Of a stretch of DNA of 53,654 nucleotides, positions 16,662 through 25,684 are shown piece after piece. How positions within the stretch are numbered: the first letter of the stretch is position 1; every line of letters starts with the position of its first letter. The DNA is from Candidatus Omnitrophota bacterium. Lineage in GTDB: Bacteria; Omnitrophota; Gorgyraeia; JAFGHF01. The translations under genes were made by a program, and so were the position numbers. A model generated the notes under the pieces. That model searched no databases. It worked only from the letters and a program-made list of their open reading frames with translations, and was not told the origin of the DNA. The DNA lies in NCBI GenBank assembly GCA_016939375.1, contig JAFGHF010000025.1:1-53654 (forward strand), read 5' to 3'.

Positions 16662-17261
16662 CTATATCTTAAAATATCCTAACGCGCTATTCAGCGCTTC
16701 TTTTTTTTCGTCCAGTTTCGTCAGCGTCTCTTGTGCCTTTTCAGACAGAGCGCTTTCCCTGCCCAGCAGTCCCTTAAGGCTGTCTATCTGGGTACCCAGT
16801 TCCGTGGAATGTGTTTGTATCTTAGCTATATTACTCTGCAGGCTTTTGGACATTTCGTTTAGACAATCCGCCAATTTGGTCATTTCATCTGTCGAGCGCA
16901 ATTTTATCTTTAGGTTTAAATCCCCGGTTGCAATTTGCTGTGCACTCCTCTCTAGATTAAACAAAGGCCCGGCTATGCGATGCGACTGATACATCACCAC
17001 AAAAACAGTGGCTATGCTGACTAAGACGAGCGTTACTAGGCTTGAACCTATTAGACCAGGTAAGATATAATCCGCGGTAGAGACAATGGTCAGCCGGGAT
17101 TGTATAAAGGCAGTCGTCAGGGTGTCACCGGCGAAACGCAATAGCAAGATCCCCGAGATAACAGAACCCAAGAAAACCAAACCGCAGAACTTGATGATGA
17201 ATTTGCGTTGAAAATCCTTTTTTATAAAGTAATTTGTCCTTCTGTTTTTTTGATTTGACAT
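16662..17261 (-). CDS. HAMP-domain membrane protein without output domain
   Basis: The 199-residue protein has two membrane segments (about 26-44 and 69-92) flanking a very short extracytoplasmic loop, then a HAMP linker (YQSHRIAGPLFNLERSA through EMTKLADCLNEMS). A coiled coil runs to the end. No kinase or methyl-accepting domain follows, so it is a truncated receptor layout. It begins with NYFIKKDFQRKFIIKF. A role in sensing or organising the export machinery is inference. A GGAGG ribosome site is present. Confidence 0.8.
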   Translation of the reverse strand: MSNQKNRRTNYFIKKDFQRKFIIKFCGLVFLGSVISGILLLRFAGDTLTTAFIQSRLTIVSTADYILPGLIGSSLVTLVLVSIATVFVVMYQSHRIAGPLFNLERSAQQIATGDLNLKIKLRSTDEMTKLADCLNEMSKSLQSNIAKIQTHSTELGTQIDSLKGLLGRESALSEKAQETLTKLDEKKEALNSALGYFKI

Positions 17262-17273
17262 GGCAATGCCTCC

Positions 17274-17741
17274 TTATTTCTTTTCCAAATCTGATAAGAC
17301 ACGCTTATAAACCTTTACATCCGCCTTTTTATAGATTTTATCCAAATTCTCATCTAAGGTCTTATTTCTTAAATCCGCGGGCACTCCACTAGCGAAAACC
17401 TGTTCGTTTTCCTCGCGCAGCAGCTCTCTGATCAGGGTCTGTTCCCAGTAGCGCTCAATGGTTTTCATGAAGCTACTCTTAAGATGCAGGCCTTGCCTTT
17501 GCGCTTCCTGGATCAAGATCTGCTTTTTTACCGCCAGATCGAGTATTTCCTCTAAATTTTGCGCGTTTTTAGCTGCATAAGGAGCGTTTTCGATCTCCTC
17601 TTTTAGGTCTGCGACGGTCATGACAAAATCGTTCACCTTGGCTACGACCTGCTTGTCATCTGGTTTTTTCCCACACCCCAGACCTATGCAGCATAAGCAT
17701 ACAAGCATTATTACCGGTAGCACAAACTTTTTCTTTATCAT
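17274..17741 (-). CDS. SurA-N-like lipoprotein (EpsD-type)
   Basis: The 155-residue product has a lipoprotein signal with lipobox LGC (residues 21-23) followed by GKKPDD. The mature part (VVAKVNDFVMTVADLKEEI ... LDLAVKKQILIQEAQRQGL) matches the SurA/PpiC N-terminal chaperone fold, but the parvulin isomerase domain is absent. Similar proteins sit in exopolysaccharide clusters and are called EpsD. It is 12 nt before the HAMP gene. A chaperone-like role in the periplasm is inferred. Confidence 0.72.
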   Translation of the reverse strand: MIKKKFVLPVIMLVCLCCIGLGCGKKPDDKQVVAKVNDFVMTVADLKEEIENAPYAAKNAQNLEEILDLAVKKQILIQEAQRQGLHLKSSFMKTIERYWEQTLIRELLREENEQVFASGVPADLRNKTLDENLDKIYKKADVKVYKRVLSDLEKK

Positions 17742-17775
17742 CAGATACCCCCCTATTTATCATATATTTTATTTA

Positions 17776-17804
17776 ATCTTACACTATCCAAACAGATTTG
17801 TCCA
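17776..17804 (-). promoter_or_regulatory. Possible promoter of the EpsD-like gene
   Basis: On the minus strand TGGACA and TAAGAT are separated by 17 bp. The match is weaker than that of the other promoters in the window, but the 72-nt spacer has no other clear candidate. Confidence 0.4.
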
Positions 17805-17813
17805 CTTAAAAGC

Positions 17814-19262
17814 TTAACTTGCCCCCACCCCGAGCATTACCACGGGAATAGTCTTCATCAAGATCTTGAAATCCAACCATAAAGACCAGTTATCTATATA
17901 TTTCAGGTCTAGCTCGACCCATTGCTCAAAGCTGATCTTGTTTCTGCCATTGACCTGCCATAGACATGTCAAGCCCGGACGCAAGCTCAGGCGTCTTGCC
18001 TGCCAATGTTCATACCTATTCACCTCAGAAGGTAAAGGCGGACGCGGGCCGACGATACTCATCTGGCCCAACAAAACGTTAAATAATTGCGGCAGTTCGT
18101 CGATACTGCTGCGCCTTAAAAACTTACCTAACGGTGTGATTCTGGGGTCGCTTTTAATTTTAAAAACCGGTCCGTCCATCTCATTGAGATGTTCCAGTTT
18201 GCTCAATTCCTTCTCGGCATCTGAATACATGGTGCGGAATTTAAATAAAGTGAATATCCGGCCATTGACACCTAACCTTTTTTGCTTAAAAAGCACAGGG
18301 CCACGAGAGGTGATTTTGACTAAGATGCCTGTCAGCACCAAAAGTGGGCTAAGGAACAGCAGGCCCATAAATGATGAAAATAAATCAAATGTGCGTTTAG
18401 CTAATAACTGCCATTCCTGGCCAAAAGTAGTCTCAAAGCTCAGCAAAGGAAAACCATTTAAGTCTGTTTGCTGGGCCCTGGCCACTTTCAGTTCGAATAG
18501 GTCCGCGGCTACGCTGGTACGTACGCCTTGTGTCTCACAAGCAGCAATGGTCTCCTGTATCCGGTCCAACCACATCCGCGGCACTACAAAAACGACCTCA
18601 TCAATGACATTTTCCCTTAAAATTTTTGGTACATTAGCAAGTACACCAATCACCTTTATGCCGAAAAAATCCTTACCCACTTTATCCGGTTCATCATCGA
18701 TTAAGCCCGTGATCCTTAGACCCCATTCGCCGTGCCCCTGGACCATCCTTACAAAACGTTTTGCCCGCGGGCCAGTCCCTACCACTAAAATACTACGGAA
18801 GTTATAACCTTTTTTTCGCAGATAGCGGGAGGCTGAGACCAAAGTCCATTTCTCCAATATCAGCAAACCTGTGCACAGCACCATGAAGATAATAAAGAAA
18901 ACCCTGCTCACAAATTGAATCTTAAATACGAAAGCCAAACTGCCAAAAGCAAGAATACTAAAGAAGGCGGCCTTGATTATCTCCCAGGTAATTTCCAAGA
19001 AGTTACGTGTGCGAAAAGGACGATATAATCCGTTAAAACTTAACATCAATACCCAAAGCGGCACACAGACAATAAGCACAATCAGATATAACTGAAAACT
19101 CACAGGAGAGCTCATTACTTTGATTGAAGGGATCAAATCGAGTTTATAGAACGCGCGAAAATGCAGACGCAAAAAGTAGGCGCTGATAAAAGCCAAAGCT
19201 ACCACCGCGCCATCCAAAAGCATCATACCATGCCTAACCAGCTTTTCTTTTTCCTTTAACAT
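17814..19262 (-). CDS. Polyprenyl glycosylphosphotransferase (exopolysaccharide initiating enzyme)
   Basis: This enzyme transfers a sugar-1-phosphate to undecaprenyl phosphate, starting the polysaccharide repeat unit. I place the start at the ATG at 19260-19262 (MLKEKEKLVRHG), with GAGGGAA upstream, giving 482 residues. A longer frame to 19523 only overlaps the upstream gene. It has four N-terminal membrane segments, a Rossmann-like CoA-binding middle (LVVGTGPRAKRFV), and a C-terminal bacterial sugar transferase domain (KRTFDLF, FKFRTMY, KFLRRSSIDELPQLFNVL, GPRPPLPSEV). This is the WbaP/EpsE layout. It overlaps the O-antigen-ligase-like gene by 7 nt. Confidence 0.93.
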   Translation of the reverse strand: MLKEKEKLVRHGMMLLDGAVVALAFISAYFLRLHFRAFYKLDLIPSIKVMSSPVSFQLYLIVLIVCVPLWVLMLSFNGLYRPFRTRNFLEITWEIIKAAFFSILAFGSLAFVFKIQFVSRVFFIIFMVLCTGLLILEKWTLVSASRYLRKKGYNFRSILVVGTGPRAKRFVRMVQGHGEWGLRITGLIDDEPDKVGKDFFGIKVIGVLANVPKILRENVIDEVVFVVPRMWLDRIQETIAACETQGVRTSVAADLFELKVARAQQTDLNGFPLLSFETTFGQEWQLLAKRTFDLFSSFMGLLFLSPLLVLTGILVKITSRGPVLFKQKRLGVNGRIFTLFKFRTMYSDAEKELSKLEHLNEMDGPVFKIKSDPRITPLGKFLRRSSIDELPQLFNVLLGQMSIVGPRPPLPSEVNRYEHWQARRLSLRPGLTCLWQVNGRNKISFEQWVELDLKYIDNWSLWLDFKILMKTIPVVMLGVGAS

Positions 19263-20512
19263 GACTGTTCCCTCGCTTTTCCTTTGTTTGCCCCCCGCAT
19301 AATAATCCCAGCGTAAAAAGCCACAACCAACATGTTCGCGGTTATATGAAAATTGAAGTCTACTAAACCATGAATTGCTAAACTTAATATTCCTATACCT
19401 GCGCCTAGTACTATACCTTGTTTCAGTCCAAATTCCCTCTTTCTGTCTAGGGCTTCTCCGATCACCACGCAAAAAACCCACAGTACTAAAGGCAATGCCA
19501 TTATGCCCATCTCTGCCATCCATTGAAGATAATCGTTGTGGGCGTAATGAGCTCGTACTCCCATAAGCCCCTCTGGGCGGTATTTGGGTAGCCCCCAGAC
19601 AAAAGTACCTATCCCGGTGCCCTTTAGCGGGTTGGATTTGATCATATTAACAGTGCCTAGCCATATTTTTTGACGCACCTCGGAAAAATACTGCTCGTTG
19701 ATTTTTTTCACTGTCCTAAGGCGCTCGGCTATATCATCGTGTCCTCCATAAATGTAAGCCACCGCCAATATTAGGATCAAGGCGAAAATGAAAATACTTT
19801 CTTTTTTGAGAATCTTTCTTTTTACAAGCAGCAAGTTCATAATAAACAGGGAGATAGTCAGGCTCAACCAAGCTCCCCTGGACTGCGAGAACACAAAAGC
19901 CGCTAAAAGTATTACTATCGACAGGCCTAGGCCAATTTGCCAAAGTCTGACTTTAAAGCGCGTATAATTTGTGTTTTTAAGCGCAATGGCCACTGCGATT
20001 GCCATCGGTATCGCTAGTTCCAGATAGCCCGCAAAGTGGTTATGATTGACATAGGTAGCGGCAAGCATATCTTGCGGTTTCCACCAAGAATGGTCTAAGC
20101 CAAAAAAGTACTGGCCTAATCCCAATAAAGACATAGCCGTAGCCACAATTATCACTAGAACCGCTAATTTAACCGTCATCTGTCTGTCAAAGTTATTTAC
20201 TGCCAGATAAAATACAGCCATCATGGCTGATAAACGCAAGAGCTCATAAAAACTGCCATATTTATAAATACTGAACATTGCTGAAATGATACACAGGGCC
20301 AGAAACAACCAGATCGGAGTATCTAGCGGAGTTTTTCTAAATTCAAGGTTATAGTTGTTTACCCTCCAAAGCCAAGTAAAAATAAGCGTAAAAACTAACA
20401 GCTCAATCACAGACACAGACCAAACCTGGACAGCCGCTTTTGCCAAAGGGGCAAAAACCATTACAGCGCCAAATCCCAAGAGCAATATATTTTTGTAGAC
20501 TTTTTCAGTCAT
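19256..20512 (-). CDS. O-antigen ligase / polymerase-like membrane protein
   Basis: This is a polytopic protein with about 12 membrane segments and a large periplasmic loop. The loop carries RAHYAHNDYLQWMAEMGI, which fits the H...Q...E.G pattern of the Wzy_C/WaaL family. Such proteins join or polymerise polysaccharide units at the periplasmic face. I favour the start MTEKVYKN at 20512, which overlaps the TPR gene by 8 nt. A start at 20527 (MGYGG) is possible; the frame extends to 20602 but that part lies in the upstream gene. Confidence 0.85.
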   Translation of the reverse strand: MTEKVYKNILLLGFGAVMVFAPLAKAAVQVWSVSVIELLVFTLIFTWLWRVNNYNLEFRKTPLDTPIWLFLALCIISAMFSIYKYGSFYELLRLSAMMAVFYLAVNNFDRQMTVKLAVLVIIVATAMSLLGLGQYFFGLDHSWWKPQDMLAATYVNHNHFAGYLELAIPMAIAVAIALKNTNYTRFKVRLWQIGLGLSIVILLAAFVFSQSRGAWLSLTISLFIMNLLLVKRKILKKESIFIFALILILAVAYIYGGHDDIAERLRTVKKINEQYFSEVRQKIWLGTVNMIKSNPLKGTGIGTFVWGLPKYRPEGLMGVRAHYAHNDYLQWMAEMGIMALPLVLWVFCVVIGEALDRKREFGLKQGIVLGAGIGILSLAIHGLVDFNFHITANMLVVAFYAGIIMRGANKGKAREQSC

Positions 20513-21665
20513 TCCACCATATCCCATATGGAGTCGCCTTTGCTTCTCCGATATAAAGATTTCTGTCCGTGTCCTGATTTGAATCTCCACCGTCGTTCGC
20601 AAAGGTAACGCTTAAGACCTTTAGACCACCACTCGAATTTATTTTAAAGTGGTATTCCCGCCATTCAGGTTTATCGACAAACGTCTCGCCTATCTCTTCT
20701 CCATCCAACTCTACGACCATATATGGCCAGATATCAGCGGCCGATTCCCCTTTTGCCCTGATTATGATTATGGATCTGTGGGCAGGTATGTCCAGTACTT
20801 TATGCATGGTTCCGGACCAATACATCTCACCATCTTCGTAAACATTGCCATTTCGCGATGTCCCCACCCAGTCGAGTTCATCTCCCAATGATTTCTTAAA
20901 CCGTAGCCATTGCAATAGTTCTCTTTCCTCTTTTCTGTGTTGGCTAAACGCCTTAAAGTCCTCTTTCTCCCTGTAAAAATCGACCATATTTTGTTGAGCC
21001 CTTCTATACTGCCAAAGGTTATTTTCCTCTATGAGAGAATATAGTTGTTCATGTGCCTTAAGGCTTCTCGGTGTCACTTGTTGCGCTAATTTAAAATCCT
21101 TGGCAAAATATATTATTGTAGGATAGATATTATTTTTATAATTTTCACCAGAACTTAATATAAACCCCAACCTATCTTTGGCAAAGCTTTTCTCTGCCTC
21201 GCTTAGAGATCTCCAGACCTTGAGCAAATTGTAGGCGATAAGATAGTTATTGCGGAAATTATATGGATCTTTCTCTAGGGCTAACTTAAAATCATCAAGA
21301 GCTTCTTCTCTTTTGCCTAGCTCCAAACACACCTCTCCCAACATGTACCTGTATTCGGCATGTTCCGGATTCAGTTTGCAGGCACGTTGGAATAGTTCTT
21401 CCGCCTCTTTTAGCCATATTTCTTTTTCTTTGTGTTGTCTACTTGCTCGCAAGCTAAATTCGGCGGACTGGGCAAAATACTGTGCGTTGAACGGGTTTAA
21501 GCGTAGCGTGGATTGATATTTTTCTTTCGCTTTTTTGAAGCGGTAGTTCGATTCCAATTTTTTTGCTTTATCCAGCTGGCGTTCGGCCGTCCACAGCAAA
21601 GCTACAGCGCCATTTAAAAAAATAAAAACCGTAATTATAATCATATTTATTATGTGGCGTTTCAT
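20505..21665 (-). CDS. TPR protein with C-terminal carbohydrate-binding-like domain
   Basis: The 386-residue protein has an N-terminal membrane anchor (residues 5-25), TPR repeats from about 28 to 160 (AKEKYQSTLRLNPFNAQY, LFQRACKLNPEHAEYRYMLG, ALDDFKLALEKDPYN), a helical linker, and a beta-rich end (about 285-380). The end contains YMVVELDGEEIGETFVD and VTFANDGGDSNQDTDRNL. That pattern resembles calcium-dependent xylan-binding modules (CBM60-like). Placed between an O-antigen-ligase-like protein and a glycosyltransferase, it could hold the polymer or organise its assembly. Confidence 0.72.
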   Translation of the reverse strand: MKRHIINMIIITVFIFLNGAVALLWTAERQLDKAKKLESNYRFKKAKEKYQSTLRLNPFNAQYFAQSAEFSLRASRQHKEKEIWLKEAEELFQRACKLNPEHAEYRYMLGEVCLELGKREEALDDFKLALEKDPYNFRNNYLIAYNLLKVWRSLSEAEKSFAKDRLGFILSSGENYKNNIYPTIIYFAKDFKLAQQVTPRSLKAHEQLYSLIEENNLWQYRRAQQNMVDFYREKEDFKAFSQHRKEERELLQWLRFKKSLGDELDWVGTSRNGNVYEDGEMYWSGTMHKVLDIPAHRSIIIIRAKGESAADIWPYMVVELDGEEIGETFVDKPEWREYHFKINSSGGLKVLSVTFANDGGDSNQDTDRNLYIGEAKATPYGIWWND

Positions 21666-22420
21666 CTAAAAAACCTTTGCCTGATTACCAACCAGAAAAA
21701 GCTCATGTCGGTGATTAAGTATCTTTTCCAAAGACGCTTCGGCTCAAGTGATAGGCGCCAGAACCACTCTAGCCCTGCTTTCTGCATCCACAATGGAGCC
21801 CGTTTTATCTTTCCGGAAGCAAATTCAAAACTCGCCCCTATGCCTATTGACAAAGGCACCTTGTATTCTCCTTTATGCTCAAAAATCCATTTTTCCTGTT
21901 TAGGAGCGCCTAAACCCACAAATAAAATATCTGCTTTTGATTCCTTAATCATCTCGACTATCTTTTGGTTTTCGCTCGGGCTACTCTCAAAATCAAAAGG
22001 AGGAGAGTAAACGCCGACGATATTGATTTTAGGATGTTTCATTTTTAAGACTTCGGCGGACCTCGAAGCCGAACCCTCACTCCCCCCCAAAAAGAACAAT
22101 CTATATCCTTTCGCCGCTGCAATCTCGCAAAGCCTGGGAAAAAGATCGGAACCGGATATTTTTCCTTTAAGCGGTGTGCCCAAAAACCTCGCTGCCCATA
22201 ATAAAGGAACCCCGTCTGCGATGACCAGGTCGGCATTTCTGTATATGTCTCTGAACTGAGGGTTTTTCTGCAAACAAACTATATGATCGACATTGGGCGT
22301 AACTACATAAGCTTGCCGGCCTTTTAGGATAAAAGAGTGGATATTAATTAGAAGTTCCTCAAAAGTAATATTATTGATCTCTATCCCACAGATATTGACA
22401 GGTGTTCTTTTCATAAACAT
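21662..22420 (-). CDS. WecG/TagA/CpsF-family glycosyltransferase
   Basis: GT26 enzymes add a sugar, often N-acetylmannosamine, to a lipid-linked acceptor. The 252-residue protein has VTPNVDHIVCLQKNPQF, DLVIADGVPLLWAARFLG, GYRLFFLGGSEG, and the C-terminal VGLGAPKQEKWI and GIGASFEFASGK, all typical of the family. It overlaps the TPR gene by 4 nt and follows the CDP-alcohol phosphatidyltransferase by 2 nt. It is probably the second step of repeat-unit assembly; the sugar is unknown. Confidence 0.92.
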   Translation of the reverse strand: MFMKRTPVNICGIEINNITFEELLINIHSFILKGRQAYVVTPNVDHIVCLQKNPQFRDIYRNADLVIADGVPLLWAARFLGTPLKGKISGSDLFPRLCEIAAAKGYRLFFLGGSEGSASRSAEVLKMKHPKINIVGVYSPPFDFESSPSENQKIVEMIKESKADILFVGLGAPKQEKWIFEHKGEYKVPLSIGIGASFEFASGKIKRAPLWMQKAGLEWFWRLSLEPKRLWKRYLITDMSFFWLVIRQRFFR

Positions 22421-22422
22421 GT

Positions 22423-23088
22423 TTATTTACCCAACTTTTTATACGCAATGGGGGCGGTTACTAAGTAGATCAACGATACAAAGACAATTGTCTCTGTGAT
22501 AAATCCCGAAAGCGGTCCTAAGACCAAAATAAAGAAAGCCTCGTCTTGAGGTGAAAAAATATCATAGATCCTGCCTATTCCAAATAAGGCCGGCCGTTTC
22601 TGCTGCGGGATATCGATCAATGCATCGTTAGCGGCGGAGCGCTTGATCTTGAATAAGTAATGGTAGACAATGTGTATTCCGTAATGCAAGCCGAATATAA
22701 CCGCCATTCCTAAAAGCAATTGCCCCTGTTTAAAATAGTATCCATATATTATGCCCAAAAGCGGAAATAATTTGTTTATTTTATCTATAGAAATATCTAG
22801 TTTCGCACCCAATTCGGAGATCTGCCCGGTCATCCTGGCGACCTTGCCGTCTGTCTTATCAAGCAGACAAGAGAGGTAGTAGAAAAGGCTTCCTCCGGGA
22901 AAAAATCCTCCAGCAAAGCAAGCTGTGGCGACAATCATGAAAATGAGGCTTGAGAGCGTTATCATATTCGGCCGGATCCATCTTAATCTGGAAAAAAATA
23001 CAGCCAGGGGAATGGCTATTGGTTCGATAAAATATATGGTGGTCCAATAAGTTTTCGCTTTCACCCCTTTTAAGACTTTATTATTCAT
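22423..23088 (-). CDS. CDP-alcohol phosphatidyltransferase family protein
   Basis: Members transfer a phosphate-linked group from a CDP-alcohol to an acceptor alcohol within the membrane. The full signature D-x2-DG-x2-AR-x8-G-x3-D-x3-D is present as DKTDGKVAR...G..LD..ID at about residues 77-102. The 221-residue protein has about five membrane segments. In a polysaccharide cluster it may make a phosphodiester-linked precursor or modification rather than a bulk phospholipid. The substrate cannot be read from sequence. Confidence 0.88.
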   Translation of the reverse strand: MNNKVLKGVKAKTYWTTIYFIEPIAIPLAVFFSRLRWIRPNMITLSSLIFMIVATACFAGGFFPGGSLFYYLSCLLDKTDGKVARMTGQISELGAKLDISIDKINKLFPLLGIIYGYYFKQGQLLLGMAVIFGLHYGIHIVYHYLFKIKRSAANDALIDIPQQKRPALFGIGRIYDIFSPQDEAFFILVLGPLSGFITETIVFVSLIYLVTAPIAYKKLGK

Positions 23089-24236
23089 CTTTTCAACCCC
23101 ACATTATAGATCAAGTCTTCCCATTTTTTACGTTCTTGCTCAACAGAGTAGTTCAACAATACAAAGTTTTGGGCGCTTTGCCCTATCCTTTTACGCAGGT
23201 CCGGGTTACTCAATAGCCGCTTGGCCTTCCCGCTGAACTCAGAAGCAAAGAGCGAACGGATAAGATAGCCGGTCTCTCCGTCTTTGACTATGTCCGCCAT
23301 ATCCCCCACATCGGAGCAAATAACCGGTAAACCGCAAGCCATGGCTTCAAGCGTAGCCTTTGATAAGCCTTCAGTGTCAGATGTCAGTAAAAATATTTTC
23401 GACTTCTTTAAATAGGTTTCTGGCGAACTAGACCATCCCGCAAACTCTATATTCTTATCCAACCCCAGGCGCTCTACCATTTCTTTTAAGCTAGCCATTT
23501 CGTTGCCTTCGCCAATAATAATTCCTTTAATATCGGGGTAGTCACTTTTTAAAATTCCCACCGCCGTTATAAAGCGATCAATCCTTTTGTGGGTCTTTAA
23601 ATTTGAAACAGTTATTAAGTCATAGTAATCTCTCTTTTTGTCAAAACCTTTTTTGGCACTGAATCTTTTCAGGTCGATAGAACCGGTGATATCTAAAATC
23701 TTATTTCTATTTATCCCTACCTCATTGACCAGAAATCTCCTTGAATCACTGCCCATGCTTATTATAAAATCAGCCCTCCTCAATGAAAACTTCAAAAACC
23801 GTTCAATCATTTTACCCGGTAAACTGTCCTTTTTTATCTTCTTTAACCTGTTATTTTGGTGGTTGGGGCCAAGAATAATCTCATTTTTTCCGCACATTAA
23901 ATTATGTGCCCACCTTACATTGAAAAAGGAAAAAAACAGACAAAATAGGCCATTGGGAACCATCGAGAAGCTCATTATCAGCTTTGGCCGAACCTTGAAC
24001 ATATACATCAAAGTCATGACAAATTTGGGAATTACCCTGCCTAACGATCTCTGTATAACATACGGCGGATAAATAAATTCGACCTTTGGCAGGTCATTCG
24101 GTATCAAGTGAAAAGGCTTAACCCTGGGGTGGTCTCTGATATTGATGACCTTTTCCACTTCCCCTAATTTGACCAAGGCCTGCAACTTTGTTTTGGCCAT
24201 ATTATCGCGTATAGTGCCAACAGTTAATACATTCAT
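23085..24236 (-). CDS. GT4-family glycosyltransferase
   Basis: The protein has a GT-B fold: C-terminal half with ITVSNLKTHKRIDRFI, IIGEGNEMASLKEMVERLGL, FLLTSDTEGLSKATLEAMAC, and the nucleotide-binding glutamate EGLSKATLE. I choose the ATG at 24236 (MNVLTVGTIRDN, 383 residues) because it gives a 4-nt ATGA overlap with the upstream stop; a frame four codons longer exists. It is a retaining glycosyltransferase of the polysaccharide repeat unit; the donor is unknown. Confidence 0.92.
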   Translation of the reverse strand: MNVLTVGTIRDNMAKTKLQALVKLGEVEKVINIRDHPRVKPFHLIPNDLPKVEFIYPPYVIQRSLGRVIPKFVMTLMYMFKVRPKLIMSFSMVPNGLFCLFFSFFNVRWAHNLMCGKNEIILGPNHQNNRLKKIKKDSLPGKMIERFLKFSLRRADFIISMGSDSRRFLVNEVGINRNKILDITGSIDLKRFSAKKGFDKKRDYYDLITVSNLKTHKRIDRFITAVGILKSDYPDIKGIIIGEGNEMASLKEMVERLGLDKNIEFAGWSSSPETYLKKSKIFLLTSDTEGLSKATLEAMACGLPVICSDVGDMADIVKDGETGYLIRSLFASEFSGKAKRLLSNPDLRKRIGQSAQNFVLLNYSVEQERKKWEDLIYNVGLKR

Positions 24237-25684
24237 AATTGAACCCATGTTCTTTTTTCCGTCTCCAGCAAAGAGCAGGCTATTCCTAACGTTGCAAAAA
24301 TGAAAAAGTTTTGAGGAGCTTTCAGGAGCGTTTGGCTGGCAATCGTCTCCACAATTGCCTCCGTCAGTATCATAAGGGAACCCAGAGCAAAGGCTCTCAG
24401 AAACATATCATTTATGGTTTTAAAGACTCTTACAACGCTCTTGATAATAGAAAACAGGATCCAGACATAACAAACACAGCCAAAAAAACCAAATTGGGCT
24501 ATAATGTAGGGCCAGAAAGTATCGGTTATAAAACGGCCTCCTTTTTGCAATCCATAAACGGTACTTATTCCGTATTGACTATACAATGGACTATAATATA
24601 GGGAAGATATCCACCCTGCAAAGGTACCAAGCCCTGAACCAAACGGGAAAAAATCTTTGGCGATACGCAGGCTCGTAGCATAGAGGACGTTCCTCGCTTG
24701 TCGAGAAAGGTCAGGTGCGCGCAGGTAACTATAAATTTTGTCTTCGAAAAGCATATTCACCTTATCGCCAAAAATGCTGGCTAGCAGTAAAATGATCAAG
24801 CCGGCCACGAATAGAAAGCGCACTTTTTTTGCACCGGGAGTCAGCATCAATGCCGCAAATATGGCGGCCGCTAGACCCAAAACCGGCTTAAGCCTCATTG
24901 AGAAAAGCAGCCCTAGGCTAAAACAAATGCTCAAAAAGAGACTACCTTTCCCTCTTAAGATTATGAAGAAGGCAAGTGTAAAACAGGCGCAAAAAGCCAT
25001 GAACCAGCCGAATACTCCGGGATGGACAAAAACCGATTGAATAGCTGGTATGCCGAAACGGTAATCGATAAATAGCTTATTATTGATTAAATTCCTAAAG
25101 CCTGCCGGGGCCAATAAATCTACAACACCGAACAATAGCACTAACACCGAAATACCAAAAAAGACTTTAGATATTTTTACGACATCCTCTTTTTTAAAGG
25201 GGAAATCGTAAAATATATAAAAAATTAAAAAGCTTTTCAACAATATAAAAAGGTCGAAAGACGCAACTTTATAAGCAACTATATTATTTGCAAACGAGCT
25301 TATGGCCGCAATAACGACTAGTAAAATCAGCGGTAAATCTATAGAGCTTTTTTTCCATTTTTCACCCAGAGCTGCCTTCCTAAGAACGGTTGTAGAAAAT
25401 AGCATCAGCAGTATTGCCTCTTCCGCCCTTTTCAACATTACCTCCCAAAGGCTTCCCTGGCTGAATTGCAAAGCTATTAGGTCTTGAAAAAGCAAAAAAA
25501 CGGCTAGAAAAAACAAAGTAAACTTAGGAAATTTTAAATATATGGCTAAAAAAGTTATAAGTCCCGCCATTGCAAAGATCGCCTGAGCCGGCAAATAAAG
25601 TACGGCCAATGCCGCAGTAGCAGCGGCAAAGAGCAATAGGACGGTATTATTTATTCCGATATTTATTGTGAGGCTTTTTATCAT
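24233..25684 (-). CDS. Polysaccharide polymerase-like membrane protein
   Basis: The 483-residue protein is almost wholly hydrophobic, with about 11-12 membrane segments and a periplasmic loop (about residues 310-390) containing RIAKDFFPFGSGLGTFAGW. The GxGxGTF pattern before the last segments is seen in O-antigen ligase/polymerase (Wzy-like) proteins. With the other ligase-like gene at 19256-20512 the cluster has two, one perhaps polymerase and one ligase. It overlaps the flippase gene by 4 nt. Confidence 0.8.
   Translation of the reverse strand: MIKSLTINIGINNTVLLLFAAATAALAVLYLPAQAIFAMAGLITFLAIYLKFPKFTLFFLAVFLLFQDLIALQFSQGSLWEVMLKRAEEAILLMLFSTTVLRKAALGEKWKKSSIDLPLILLVVIAAISSFANNIVAYKVASFDLFILLKSFLIFYIFYDFPFKKEDVVKISKVFFGISVLVLLFGVVDLLAPAGFRNLINNKLFIDYRFGIPAIQSVFVHPGVFGWFMAFCACFTLAFFIILRGKGSLFLSICFSLGLLFSMRLKPVLGLAAAIFAALMLTPGAKKVRFLFVAGLIILLLASIFGDKVNMLFEDKIYSYLRAPDLSRQARNVLYATSLRIAKDFFPFGSGLGTFAGWISSLYYSPLYSQYGISTVYGLQKGGRFITDTFWPYIIAQFGFFGCVCYVWILFSIIKSVVRVFKTINDMFLRAFALGSLMILTEAIVETIASQTLLKAPQNFFIFATLGIACSLLETEKRTWVQL

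Noticed and set aside
17866-18807. 313-codon plus-strand open frame
   Set aside because: It is exactly antisense to the conserved sugar-transferase part of the glycosylphosphotransferase gene, has no family resemblance, and reflects codon bias of the real gene.
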